Assembly: GCF_002399615.1 (NCBI RefSeq)
Contig: NZ_DHDZ01000052.1
Location: 1 to 48,372 of the forward strand
Length of the DNA stretch: 48,372 nucleotides
DNA from: Pedobacter sp. UBA4863
Lineage (GTDB): Bacteria; Bacteroidota; Bacteroidia; Sphingobacteriales; Sphingobacteriaceae
Direction: 5' to 3'
This document shows positions 23,353-31,821 of this stretch, piece by piece. A program made the translations under genes and the position numbers. Each line of letters opens with the position of its first letter. Positions within the stretch are counted from its first letter, which is position 1. The notes beneath the pieces are model-generated. The model saw only the letters and a program-made list of their open reading frames with translations, was not told the origin of the DNA and did not search any database.

Positions 23353-24477
23353 TTAAACTTGTGAACTTGGTTGTGCTATTGGTATGGTAAAATAAAATTC
23401 GGAGCCTTCGCCGTAAACAGATTTTACGTTAATATGTCCACCATGCCTTTTAATAATTTCGGCAGAGATGTACAAACCAATACCTAAACCCTGAAAACGG
23501 TAAGATGTTTCTTCAACGCGATAAAATTTTTCGAAAACCCGACTTGCTTGCTCTGGTTTCATTCCAATACCGTAATCTTTTACGCCCACATATAGCTCAT
23601 TTTTTTCTAACCGCACGTTTAACAATACCTCGTTAGTACCCGGAGAGTATTTAATGGCGTTGGTAAGAAAGTTAACTATTACCTGTTCAATGCGCATTTC
23701 GTCGCCATAAATTTTTGTATTTACAGCGCCGTTTTTTACCACTTTAAACGCCGGGCTAGATTGGTGCATAATTTCGATAATGCCATCCAACAGTTGATCT
23801 AAATCGAAATATTGTTGGTTAAACTTTAGCTTTCCACTTTCTATTTTCGAAATATCTAACAAATCGGCAATAAGGCCATTTAATTTTTCTAACTGTACTT
23901 GGGCTTTAGAGAGGTGGCTTTTTACCAGCTCGATATCACCCTTGTTTAAGCCTCTTTCTAACAACTGAATGTAGCCTTTTACACTGGTTAAGGGTGTTTT
24001 TAGTTCGTGGCTGGCAATGCTCATGAACTCGTCTTTTTTGCTTTCGGCCTCTTTTCTAAACTCAATTTCTTCTAAAAGAGCTTTTCGTGTTTCGCTAAGC
24101 TTTTGGTTTTGTTCGTAAATACGATAAAAGGTTTTAATCTTCAGCAGCAAAATATTAATATCAACAGGCTTGGTAATGTAATCTAGCCCGCCAGATGAGT
24201 AGCCCTTTGCTATAAATCTAAATTCAGTATTGGCAGCCGATAGAAAAATGATGGCCGTTTCTTTAGCTTTGTTATAACCAGAAATAGCTTCGGCGACTTC
24301 AAAGCCGTCCATTTCTGGCATTTGTACATCTAAAATGATAAGTACATAAGAGTTTTTGAGCACTTTTTTAAGCGCTTCCTCCCCCGAGTTGGCGGTATCT
24401 ACTTCAAAACCATGTTTTTCGAGAACATTCTTTAGTGATATAAGGTTCTCTGGGGTATCGTCAACAAGTAAGATCAT
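23353..24477 (-). CDS. Response regulator-histidine kinase fusion (REC-HisKA-HATPase)
   Basis: 374 residues, entirely cytosolic: a receiver (D50 in LIILDVQMPEMDG, Lys in DYITKPVD), a short coiled coil (about 112-150), HisKA with H157 in ASHELKTP, and an HATPase domain (NFLTNAIKYSP, GVKDYGIGM, GLGIGLYIS). It has no sensor domain, so its receiver probably takes phosphate from another kinase and tunes its own activity. It is the first gene of the operon, 18 bp before the hybrid kinase. I chose the ATG at 24477 (MILLVDDTPENL) because the receiver fold begins there; a TTG two codons earlier belongs to the -7 promoter box. Confidence 0.93.
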   Translation of the reverse strand: MILLVDDTPENLISLKNVLEKHGFEVDTANSGEEALKKVLKNSYVLIILDVQMPEMDGFEVAEAISGYNKAKETAIIFLSAANTEFRFIAKGYSSGGLDYITKPVDINILLLKIKTFYRIYEQNQKLSETRKALLEEIEFRKEAESKKDEFMSIASHELKTPLTSVKGYIQLLERGLNKGDIELVKSHLSKAQVQLEKLNGLIADLLDISKIESGKLKFNQQYFDLDQLLDGIIEIMHQSSPAFKVVKNGAVNTKIYGDEMRIEQVIVNFLTNAIKYSPGTNEVLLNVRLEKNELYVGVKDYGIGMKPEQASRVFEKFYRVEETSYRFQGLGIGLYISAEIIKRHGGHINVKSVYGEGSEFYFTIPIAQPSSQV

Positions 24478-24480
24478 TCT

Positions 24481-24511
24481 CAAACTTAGATAAATTTGCT
24501 TTTATATGCAA
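24481..24511 (-). promoter_or_regulatory. Consensus promoter abutting the start codon of the CheBR-kinase operon
   Basis: On the minus strand, TTG (24509-24511), a 20-nt spacer and TAAGTTTG (24481-24488) match the Bacteroidota -33/-7 consensus. AGA and then the ATG at 24477 follow. The start point would fall at or next to the ATG, so the message is probably leaderless or nearly so. Confidence 0.65.
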
Positions 24512-24535
24512 TATGCTTGCTTGGCATATAAAAGC
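24498..24535. promoter_or_regulatory. 12-bp perfect inverted repeat over the -33 region, candidate operator
   Basis: GCTTTTATATGC (24498-24509) and GCATATAAAAGC (24524-24535) are exact reverse complements with a 14-nt centre. The left arm covers part of the spacer and touches the -33 TTG of the operon promoter. A dimeric repressor or activator bound here would be well placed to act. If an upstream promoter reads through it, it would be a leader hairpin instead. Confidence 0.55.
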
Positions 24536-24640
24536 GATTTATCGATTTTTCCTCGATCTTTTAAAATATTCTTTAAAGGAAAAATGGCTAGATGTAAGTC
24601 CGATTAAACCTTGTGCTTTTGTTGTCGATGTAAAAGTTTT

Positions 24641-25486
24641 TTACAATAAATCGGATTTGAAGGTATCGCCCTGTTTAATATCACCGGTTTCAAATCCTTT
24701 TTTAAACCAGTACATGCGTTGGGCAGAAGTGCCGTGGGTAAACGAATCTGGCACAACTTGGCCTGTGGCTTGTTTCTGTAATTTATCGTCGCCAATGGCG
24801 TTGGCTGCCGTTAAGGCTTCTTCCAGGTCTCCGGCATCGAGCCTAAAATCTTTTAAGTTTTGTGCATGGTGGGCCCACAAGCCTGCATAAAAATCGGCCT
24901 GTAGCTCTAACATTACCGACAGCTTGTTATACTCCGTTTCGCTGAGCTGACGGCGAGCCCGCTGTACTTTTTCTGATGCGCCCAATAGGTTTTGTACGTG
25001 ATGCCCTACTTCGTGTGCAATTACATAAGCTTGGGCAAAATCGCCTGCGGCACCAAAACGGTTTTTTAGTTCTTCAAAGAAAGAAAGGTCTATGTAAACT
25101 TTGCTATCGGCAGGGCAATAGAACGGCCCCACGGCAGAAGAGGCGCCCCCACAGGCCGTTTGAACGCCGCCTGTAAATAACCTTAGTTTTGGCTGCTGGT
25201 ATTGAAACCCCATTTGGTTAAACTGTTCATCCCAAACTATTTCTGTAGACTCTAAAACACCAGAAACAAATTTCTTTTGTGGATCGTCATTTGCTGAACT
25301 TCCCTTTTTTACTTCCGTTTGTTCGGATGTAATGGGCAGTTGATTTACTAAACCCGTGAGGTCTTTACCCAAAAACAAGCCAATAATAACGATGATGATA
25401 CCAATACCACCGCCTAAAGCTACTTTACCACCGCCGCCACCGCGACCGTCTTCCATGTTGTTGCTACCTTTACCGAACCATTGCAT
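24641..25486 (-). CDS. Neutral zinc metallopeptidase, YpfJ family
   Basis: 281 residues. A short Gly-rich N-terminus (GRGGGGGKVALGGGIG) precedes one membrane segment (about 26-44). The catalytic zinc motif is VIAHEVGHHVQNLLG, and QADFYAGLWAHHAQ supplies the further Glu/Asp. Conserved family blocks ACGGASSAVGPFYCPADSKV and SFTHGTSAQRMYWFKKGFETG are present. The family is widespread but its substrate is not established. It is a stand-alone gene ending 163 bp from the start of the kinase operon, with 30 bp separating it from gltX upstream, so it could be read from the gltX promoter. Confidence 0.92.
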   Translation of the reverse strand: MQWFGKGSNNMEDGRGGGGGKVALGGGIGIIIVIIGLFLGKDLTGLVNQLPITSEQTEVKKGSSANDDPQKKFVSGVLESTEIVWDEQFNQMGFQYQQPKLRLFTGGVQTACGGASSAVGPFYCPADSKVYIDLSFFEELKNRFGAAGDFAQAYVIAHEVGHHVQNLLGASEKVQRARRQLSETEYNKLSVMLELQADFYAGLWAHHAQNLKDFRLDAGDLEEALTAANAIGDDKLQKQATGQVVPDSFTHGTSAQRMYWFKKGFETGDIKQGDTFKSDLL

Positions 25487-25516
25487 AGTATAAGATGTTT
25501 AATTTCTTACTCCAAT

Positions 25517-27025
25517 TTAGGAATTAAATTCGGCAATACCTTTAGCTATCCTATTTTGGGTTTCTTCTTTTCCTAACAATTTCACAATATCAAATACGCC
25601 AGGGCCAAATTTGCCGCCCACCAGCATGATACGCAACGGCAGCATCACTTCTCCGGGTTTTAAACCTTTATTTTCTGCCAAGGCCTTAAAGCTAGCTTCT
25701 AATTCTAAAGCAGTTAATTCAATAGCTAAAGTATTTGCAAATTCTTCAAAGAAAATTGCCTTATCTGTATTCCATTTTGGTTTTACGGCAGCAGAGTCAA
25801 ACTCGGTTGGCGCAGTAAAAAAGTAAGCGGTTTGTGCCACAAAATCGGGCAACAAAGTACATCTGTCTTTTACCAGCTCAATAATTTCCGCTAATTTTTC
25901 CTCATTAGCCTCCATACCGTTTTGCTTTAACAAACTGCTAACCGCCAACTTTAACCTGCCAACCGGCAACTGCTTAATCCACTCGTGATTAAACCATTTT
26001 GCTTTTTCGAAATCGAATTTTGCACCGGCTTTGCTTATTCTTTCGACAGAAAAACTAGCTTTTAATTCTTCTAACGAGAAGATTTCTTTATCGGTCCCAT
26101 CGTTCCACCCCAATAAGGCCAACAGGTTAATAAAGGCTTCGGGCATAAAGCCCAATTCTTTAAATCCTTTGGTTAAATCACCGGTTTTAGGGTCGGTCCA
26201 GTTCATGGCGTAAACTGGGAAACCTAACCTATCGCCATCGCGTTTGCTTAGTTTGCCGTTACCATCTGGTTTTAAAATTAACGGTAAGTGTGCCCAAGCA
26301 GGCATTTCGTTTGCCCAGCCTAAATATTTCCAAAGTAAAATATGTATAGGTGCAGATGGCAACCACTCTTCGCCTCTAAAAATGTGCGAAATTTCCATCG
26401 CCTTATCGTCAACCACTACTGCCAAATGGTAAGTTGGCATACCATCTGCTTTTAGCAAAACTTTATCATCCACCAAGTTGGTATCAAAACTTACCACACC
26501 TCTAATCATATCGGCAAAAGTTACCTGCTCATCAGCAGGCATTTTTATACGAATTACATGTGGCGCATTTTGTGCCAATAATTCACTTACTTCGCTTTGC
26601 GTTAAAGTAAGCGAGTTGCGCATTTGCATACGGCTTTTTTGTCCGTACAAAAAATTAGGTTCTGCTGCTCTTTTAGCTGTTAACTCTTCTGGCGTATCAA
26701 AAGCGTAATAAGCATAGCCACTAGCCACCAACTGCTCGGCATATTGCCTATAGCTAGGTTTGCGTTCGCTTTGACGGTATGGGCCAAAAGCGCCCGGTTT
26801 TTGCGGACTTTCATCGGGAGAAATACCACACCATTCTAAACAATCTACAATATATTGTTCTGCACCTTCAACAAAACGTGTTTGATCGGTATCTTCTACT
26901 CTTAAAATGAATTTACCGTGGTGTTTTTTTGCAAATAAATAATTGAAAAGGGCAGTTCTAACGCCTCCTAAATGCAAACCGCCGGTTGGGCTTGGTGCAA
27001 ATCTAACTCTAACTTCTTTGTTCAT
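25517..27025 (-). CDS. gltX: Glutamate--tRNA ligase
   Basis: A 502-residue class I aminoacyl-tRNA synthetase charging tRNA-Glu. The HIGH-type motif is PSPTGGLHLGG (11-21) and the KMSKS-type motif is KLSKRDG (258-264). The Glu/tRNA-discrimination region IFRGEEWLPSAPIH is conserved. The C-terminal anticodon-binding helical domain is complete (ending VKLLGKEETQNRIAKGIAEF). Length is normal. Start at the ATG at 27025 (MNKEVRVRFAPSPTG). A leader of about 80 bases with imperfect repeats (GAGGGC and GCAGAGGGC units) separates it from a -7 box at 27109. Confidence 0.97.
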   Translation of the reverse strand: MNKEVRVRFAPSPTGGLHLGGVRTALFNYLFAKKHHGKFILRVEDTDQTRFVEGAEQYIVDCLEWCGISPDESPQKPGAFGPYRQSERKPSYRQYAEQLVASGYAYYAFDTPEELTAKRAAEPNFLYGQKSRMQMRNSLTLTQSEVSELLAQNAPHVIRIKMPADEQVTFADMIRGVVSFDTNLVDDKVLLKADGMPTYHLAVVVDDKAMEISHIFRGEEWLPSAPIHILLWKYLGWANEMPAWAHLPLILKPDGNGKLSKRDGDRLGFPVYAMNWTDPKTGDLTKGFKELGFMPEAFINLLALLGWNDGTDKEIFSLEELKASFSVERISKAGAKFDFEKAKWFNHEWIKQLPVGRLKLAVSSLLKQNGMEANEEKLAEIIELVKDRCTLLPDFVAQTAYFFTAPTEFDSAAVKPKWNTDKAIFFEEFANTLAIELTALELEASFKALAENKGLKPGEVMLPLRIMLVGGKFGPGVFDIVKLLGKEETQNRIAKGIAEFNS

Positions 27026-27108
27026 GGGCTTTGAGCAGAGGGCTTTAAGCAGAGGGCATAGAGTTTTAATGCTTTAAAAGCCCCTATGCCTTTTGCCCTT
27101 TGCTTTTG

Positions 27109-27116
27109 CAAAGATA
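27109..27116 (-). promoter_or_regulatory. Candidate -7 promoter element for gltX
   Basis: TATCTTTG on the minus strand matches TAnnTTTG exactly, 84 bp upstream of the ATG. I do not find a TTG at the expected distance, so the -33 element is weak. Confidence 0.45.
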
Positions 27117-27249
27117 TGTTTTTCATCTATTTTTATATTGTTTTGATAGGTGATGAAGCTATTCTGCTTAAAAAAATGATTGATTAGGCTTTTAGAAAAG
27201 CATAATGGTTTTGTGGTTTTGTCGTTCTGATATTGTATTTTGGCTCTGC

Positions 27250-28479
27250 ATGAATCCGTATCAGAAAAAAAAGCGTTGGAAATTATTCTTGTTAATGTTT
27301 GCCGCCTTAATTGGAGCTGCTTCTGTTTTTTATTCCGATTTTTTTGTAAAAAAGATGGAAAGAGAAGAGGCAACACAGTTTTTACTATGGGTTAAAGTGG
27401 CCGAACAGCGAATGAAAATGTACGATAACGAACAATTATCGGAAGTTTTTGAAACCATCAAGAAGAACAATAAAATGGATGTAATCATCACTAAAACAGA
27501 TGGTTCTATTTACCTGTGGGATGGTTTAGATACGACCAAAACACTTTATCCAGACAATAAAACCAAGCAGTACGATTCTCTTTATTTTGCCCGACAGCTG
27601 AGTAAGATGAAAGAACAACATCAGCCTGCTAAAATGAAAGGAATTAACGACGAAGAGTTAATAGCCTATTATAAAGATTCGAGCATTCTAACCCAGTTGA
27701 GGCTTTTCCCTTACATTCAATTGGGCGTTATTGCCTTGTTTCTTATTATTGCCTATGTTGGTTTTAGTGCTGCAAGGAGAGCAGAAAGAGATCAAGAATT
27801 TGTGGGCATGGCCAAAGAAACTGCCCATCAATTAGGCACGCCCATATCGTCGTTAATGGCTTGGGTAGAGCTCATTAAGACCCGATTTGATGCAGAAGAA
27901 GACCCCTTGGTAGCCGAAATGGAGAACGATATTCAGCGCTTAGAAATCATTGCCGATCGTTTCTCTAAAATAGGATCTAAGCCCATATTAGAAGACCATG
28001 TAGTACATGCGATAATTAACGGTTTTGTACAATATTTCAAGGTGCGCACCTCAGATAAAATCAACTTTGTGCTTACCGGAGACAAGCAAGTAAGGGCAAT
28101 GCTGTCGGCTCCGTTGTTTGACTGGGTAATAGAAAACTTGCTCAAAAATGCAGTAAATGCCATAGATAACGATGGCACAATTACCATAAATATCATCGAG
28201 AACTTAGCGAAAGAAGAAGTATTAATTGACATCACTGATACCGGAAAAGGAATTCCTCGTTCTAAATTCGACACTATTTTTCAACCAGGTTACACCACAC
28301 GAAAAAGAGGTTGGGGCTTAGGGTTAACTTTAACCAAAAGAATTGTAGAGAACTACCATCGTGGTCAAATTTTCGTGAAAGATTCGGAAATAGGCAAAGG
28401 AACTACCTTCAGGATTATTTTAAAAAGCAGTATAACATATGAACCCACCACAAATACAGGAATACCCAACGTGGTATAA
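27250..28479 (+). CDS. Sensor histidine kinase with two membrane segments
   Basis: About 409 residues: TM1 (11-33), a periplasmic domain of about 120 residues (CHASE-like in size, no family recognised), TM2 (153-173), and a short linker. The dimerisation domain has an unusual H-box, KETAHQLGTPISSL with H193, instead of SHELRTP. The HATPase has N box ENLLKNAVNAID, G1 DTGKGIP and G2 GWGLGLTL. Such HQLGTP kinases are common in Bacteroidota. The ATG at 27250 opens TM1 properly; 27205 would add 15 residues. No response regulator is adjacent. Its last 14 codons overlap the following gene. A TATTTTG -7-like box ends 7 nt before the ATG. Confidence 0.88.
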   Translation: MNPYQKKKRWKLFLLMFAALIGAASVFYSDFFVKKMEREEATQFLLWVKVAEQRMKMYDNEQLSEVFETIKKNNKMDVIITKTDGSIYLWDGLDTTKTLYPDNKTKQYDSLYFARQLSKMKEQHQPAKMKGINDEELIAYYKDSSILTQLRLFPYIQLGVIALFLIIAYVGFSAARRAERDQEFVGMAKETAHQLGTPISSLMAWVELIKTRFDAEEDPLVAEMENDIQRLEIIADRFSKIGSKPILEDHVVHAIINGFVQYFKVRTSDKINFVLTGDKQVRAMLSAPLFDWVIENLLKNAVNAIDNDGTITINIIENLAKEEVLIDITDTGKGIPRSKFDTIFQPGYTTRKRGWGLGLTLTKRIVENYHRGQIFVKDSEIGKGTTFRIILKSSITYEPTTNTGIPNVV

Positions 28480-28948
28480 AGGCTATATCGACTTAGTAGA
28501 GGGCGATGTATTAGTTGTTCTAGAAAAACAGGCTGAAGAATTCACCGCGTTTATCAACGGTATTTCGGACAAAGCCGATTACGCCTATGCGCCCGGCAAA
28601 TGGACCATTAAAGAACTTTTAGGTCATATTATTGACACAGAACGCATCATGATCTATAGGCTATTGTGTTTTGCCCGTAATGATAAAAGTAAGTTGCCCG
28701 GATTTGACGAAAATGAATATGTAAGCGCTGCACGCTTTGCAGAGAGGAACATACAAAGTTTGGCCGAAGAGTTTGCTTGGATGAGAAAAGCTAACCTGTT
28801 TTTACTTAACTCGCTCAATGAACAAGAGCTAGACCGCACCGGAATTGCAAATGATAATCCAATATCAGTAAGAGCTTTGGTTTATATTTTGGCTGGTCAC
28901 GTAATACATCACAAAAATGTGATAGTAGAACGATATTTAAATCCCTAA
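28439..28948 (+). CDS. DinB family protein
   Basis: A 169-residue four-helix-bundle protein. The metal-ligand histidines are in LLGHIIDTER (about residue 62) and GHVIHHKNVI (about 153 and 157), with WTIKELLGHI as the family signature. DinB/YfiT-type proteins are metal-dependent; some are thiol-dependent transferases, but most have unknown activity. It starts inside the kinase gene (41-nt overlap), which implies co-translation. Whether it works with the kinase is unknown. A G/C-rich hairpin repeat follows. Confidence 0.88.
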   Translation: MNPPQIQEYPTWYKGYIDLVEGDVLVVLEKQAEEFTAFINGISDKADYAYAPGKWTIKELLGHIIDTERIMIYRLLCFARNDKSKLPGFDENEYVSAARFAERNIQSLAEEFAWMRKANLFLLNSLNEQELDRTGIANDNPISVRALVYILAGHVIHHKNVIVERYLNP

Positions 28949-29035
28949 CTCCTAAAGGGAAATATATAAAAAATATTTATTGACCCTTATTTAACCGCCT
29001 TGTTTGTAGTCCCCTTTAGGGGATTGAGGGGTTAA
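28942..29035. repeat. CCCCTTTAGGGG-type intergenic repeat
   Basis: TCCCTAACTCCTAAAGGGA spans the stop of the DinB gene. About 50 bp further on, TCCCCT-TT-AGGGGA (29010-29023) is followed by TTGAGGGG. The two parts can pair with each other or fold separately. This style of repeat is frequent between Bacteroidota genes; here it may serve as the 3' end. Confidence 0.5.
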
Positions 29036-29051
29036 CTTTTTAATTTAAAAT

Positions 29052-29477
29052 ATGATTTGGTTTAAAAAATTTACGCCCGAAATGCTTAACAATCGCCCTA
29101 AAAACCATATTGGAGCTTTACTGGGCATAGCATTTACCGAAATTGGCGAAGATTACCTCGTAGCTACCATGCCCGTAGATGAACGCACACACCAACCTGC
29201 CGGAATTTTACATGGTGGCGCTTCGGTAGTACTGGCCGAAACCCTAGGTAGCATTGCCTCTTATATGTGTATTGACCCTACGAAACACATTGCGGTAGGT
29301 TTAGAAGTTAATGCCAACCACATTAGACCGGTGAGCGCAGGCTTTGTAAAAGGCGTTTGCAAACCACTGCACATAGGCGGCAAAACACACCTATGGGAAA
29401 TAAAACTATACACCGATAAAGGCAAAATGAATTGTGTAAGCCGGTTAACAGTAGCCATATTGCCGAAACCACAATAG
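29052..29477 (+). CDS. Hotdog-fold thioesterase, PaaI/YdiI (DHNA-CoA hydrolase)-like
   Basis: A 141-residue single hotdog domain. The catalytic region is GILHGGASVVLAETLGS, with HGG and the acidic residue of the central helix (Glu in AETLGS). LVATMPVDERTHQPAGILHG and VGLEVNANHIRP match the PaaI/YdiI/MenI subgroup. The best-known reaction is hydrolysis of 1,4-dihydroxy-2-naphthoyl-CoA in menaquinone synthesis, which would suit Bacteroidota, but no men gene lies nearby, so the substrate is inference. It stands alone between a repeat and the topoisomerase gene (70-bp gap). Confidence 0.87.
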   Translation: MIWFKKFTPEMLNNRPKNHIGALLGIAFTEIGEDYLVATMPVDERTHQPAGILHGGASVVLAETLGSIASYMCIDPTKHIAVGLEVNANHIRPVSAGFVKGVCKPLHIGGKTHLWEIKLYTDKGKMNCVSRLTVAILPKPQ

Positions 29478-29547
29478 CTTAGAAGAAGTTCACTGAAGCA
29501 AGCAAACTATTTACACTCCCTTTTTGTTGTTGCCATAAATAGAAATT

Positions 29548-30597
29548 ATGGTAAGCACCGATGATATCATTAACGATAGTCATTTAGTTTTTGTTAGTCC
29601 ACATAAAGGAGGGATATACCGTAAAGGTGTGGCCGGAAATTTTAATTATGAAGATGACAAGGGCCACCGCATTACAGATAAAATTGCCCTAGAGCGTATC
29701 AAAAAGTTGGTGTTGCCACCAGCATGGACAAATGTGTGGATTTCTCCGAAAAAGAACGGCTATTTACAAGCCATTGGTACCGACGTGGCGGGCAGAAAAC
29801 AGTATCGCTATCACCCAGATTGGGTAAACAGGCGTTCAGACCATAAATATTTCCGGTTATTAGAATTTGGAAAGGCTTTACCCAAAGCACGTAAACAGGT
29901 AGAAAAAGATTTAAAGCGCAGAAACTTTGACGAGCGAAAGGTGCTGGCTATTTGTGTTAAAGTATTGCAAGAAACCCTCATCAGAATTGGCAACGCCGCC
30001 TACGAGAAAAACTACAACAGCTATGGTTTAAGTACCCTAAAAGACAAACACGTTAAACAAAAACCCAACGGAACTTTTTTGTGTTTTGTGGGTAAAAAAG
30101 GAATTAGGCAAGAGATGCGACTTACAGATAAAAAACTAATTAAATTGGTTAAAAGATGTAAAGATATTCCCGGACAAGATTTGTTTCAGTTCTATACAGC
30201 AGATAACAAACGCAAGGCTGTAGATTCTGGTATGATTAACCAATACATAAAAGAAATTACCAAAGATGATTTTACGGCAAAGGACTTTAGAACTTGGGGC
30301 GGAACTTTAGAAGCGATGCGTCAGTTGGCTGTTTGTGCTAATGAAAATCCGGAAGTTTCTGCTAAAAAATTAGTAGTTGCAGCATTAGACTGCGTGGCGG
30401 CTAAACTTGGTAATACTAGGGCAGTTTGTAAAAGTGCCTATGTTTATCCAATGCTATTAGAGGCTTTTGAAACCGGTAATTTACAACCTTATTTAAAGAA
30501 AATTGCGCTAACAGAAAAAGACGAGAAGAAAGCGTTGAAAAACGATGAAGCTGTGCTCATTCAGTTTTTAAAAGCGGTTAAACGAAAAAAGAAATAA
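29548..30597 (+). CDS. DNA topoisomerase IB (poxvirus/bacterial type)
   Basis: 349 residues, cytosolic. The N-terminal DNA-binding domain begins IYRKGVAGNFNYEDDKGHRI, and ALERIKKLVLPPAWTNVWIS follows. The catalytic pocket contains the Arg in IRIGNAAYEKNY, the Lys/Arg in KGIRQEMRL, DFRTWGGTLEAM and the nucleophilic Tyr in CKSAYVYPML. It relaxes supercoils by nicking one strand through a 3'-phosphotyrosine. Length fits the small bacterial TopIB. Bacteroidota often carry it besides gyrase and topoisomerase I. Confidence 0.92.
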   Translation: MVSTDDIINDSHLVFVSPHKGGIYRKGVAGNFNYEDDKGHRITDKIALERIKKLVLPPAWTNVWISPKKNGYLQAIGTDVAGRKQYRYHPDWVNRRSDHKYFRLLEFGKALPKARKQVEKDLKRRNFDERKVLAICVKVLQETLIRIGNAAYEKNYNSYGLSTLKDKHVKQKPNGTFLCFVGKKGIRQEMRLTDKKLIKLVKRCKDIPGQDLFQFYTADNKRKAVDSGMINQYIKEITKDDFTAKDFRTWGGTLEAMRQLAVCANENPEVSAKKLVVAALDCVAAKLGNTRAVCKSAYVYPMLLEAFETGNLQPYLKKIALTEKDEKKALKNDEAVLIQFLKAVKRKKK

Positions 30598-30615
30598 GGA
30601 AGCTCAAACGAGGAA

Positions 30616-30666
30616 CGAGGAGAGATCTAGCAAAAAGTACAATTAATGTAGCTAGATTTCTCCTCG
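30616..30666. terminator. Hairpin between convergent genes, likely terminator
   Basis: CGAGGAGAGATCTAGC (30616-30631) pairs with GCTAGATTTCTCCTCG (30651-30666) with one G-T pair, 19-nt loop. It lies between the topoisomerase stop and the stop of the minus-strand gene at 30706. Confidence 0.6.
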
Positions 30667-30705
30667 TCTCTTCTTCGTCGAAATTGTTTAAGGCAAGTTT
30701 GCTGC

Positions 30706-31065
30706 CTAAGGCTGTTGATCAAGCCATTTTTTTTCGATTAAGTACGAAACGATTAAACCTAGGCCGCCGAAGATAAAAACGCTGCCAAAATATACAGCAA
30801 CGGCCTGCCCTTCCTCGGCATTAGTCATGTTGGCGCTAAATACTGCTCTAGTGGTAAATAATGCAATAATTAAGCCTAAGCCTAAGCCCATCATCAACAA
30901 GCCAAATTTTAAGCTTAAAAAAGGTTTAGGTGTTGATTTTTGAGCGCCGGGGTCAATCCCTCTTTCTATCATGGCCATTTTTTCTTTATTTGAAAGATAC
31001 CTGATGCCAAAAACTAAGGCAAATGCGCCAACAAACATTACGATGGCTACTAATTCTCCACTCAT
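30706..31065 (-). CDS. Small membrane protein, DUF6249-like
   Basis: 119 residues with three hydrophobic segments (about 4-22, 52-72 and 88-110) and a soluble loop KEKMAMIERGIDPGAQ between the first two. The motif ERGIDPG is typical of the DUF6249 group, often found beside ECF sigma factors or anti-sigma factors. Here it is divergent from a Crp-like regulator across about 130 bp. Function unknown. Identification is from memory and moderate; that it is a real membrane-protein gene is clear. Confidence 0.75.
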   Translation of the reverse strand: MSGELVAIVMFVGAFALVFGIRYLSNKEKMAMIERGIDPGAQKSTPKPFLSLKFGLLMMGLGLGLIIALFTTRAVFSANMTNAEEGQAVAVYFGSVFIFGGLGLIVSYLIEKKWLDQQP

Positions 31066-31194
31066 GGTTTTATTATTTTTTGTTAAACATTCAATTGTTG
31101 CGAACCGTGTTCTGTGAATTATGACAACAGCAAAAAAAATTAGGTTACAGTATTCGCAGAAAAAAAATTAAATTGTGTTATAAAACTTTAGCAA

Positions 31195-31761
31195 TTGATC
31201 CTTATCTCCACTAAAATAGATGAAATTTTTTCTTTGCCACAGGCAGAAAAAGATTTGTTCATTTCACGATTTGAAAGCGTTGAAGCCCAAAAGGGAACAA
31301 TTGTAATTAATGCGCAAAAGATAGAGCGGTATGTTTATTTTATTGAAAAGGGAATTGCAAGAGCTTTTAGAGCAACCGATAAAGGCGAAACGACCATTTG
31401 GTTTGGAGAAGAGGGCGATGTGATCCTTTCCTTTTTGAGTTTTTTTAAAAATCAACCCGGGTATGAGAGTATCGAAGTTTTAGAAGACAGCATCCTCTAT
31501 CGAATTTCGGTAAATGATTTACAGCATTTATTTTTCCAAAACATACACCTTGCCAACTGGGGCAGGAAATTTGCCGAACAAGAATTGTTACTTACCGAAC
31601 AGCGTTTTATGGATTTACAGTTTAAAACGGCAACCGAACGCTATCAAGATTTAGTAAAACATTCGCCTACTATTTTACAGCGGGTACAACTTGGTTATAT
31701 TGCTTCTTATTTAGGCATTACACAGGTTTCGTTAAGCAGAATTAGGGCCTCTACAAAGTGA
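31195..31761 (+). CDS. Crp/Fnr family transcriptional regulator, TTG start
   Basis: 188 residues: a cyclic-nucleotide-binding-like beta-barrel (about 15-115, with KGTIVINAQKIERYVYFIEK and WFGEEGDVILSF), a dimerisation helix, and a short winged helix with LGYIASYLGITQVSLSRIRA. No in-frame ATG exists before residue 138, so the start must be TTG at 31195 or another non-ATG codon; TTG gives MILISTKIDEIFS, a normal family N-terminus. The cAMP-binding signature is not conserved, so the ligand is unknown. It may control the secreted protein 60 bp downstream or the divergent membrane protein. Confidence 0.87.
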   Translation: MILISTKIDEIFSLPQAEKDLFISRFESVEAQKGTIVINAQKIERYVYFIEKGIARAFRATDKGETTIWFGEEGDVILSFLSFFKNQPGYESIEVLEDSILYRISVNDLQHLFFQNIHLANWGRKFAEQELLLTEQRFMDLQFKTATERYQDLVKHSPTILQRVQLGYIASYLGITQVSLSRIRASTK

Positions 31762-31821
31762 TTATATATAACCAGCGCATAACATTAGCGCATAAAAAAC
31801 CAACCATTTAAATAAAATTAC

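Noticed and set aside
17593..24477. Reading the CheB/CheR block as a chemotaxis operon
   Set aside because: No CheA, CheW, MCP or motility gene accompanies it; the kinases are ordinary HisKA types.
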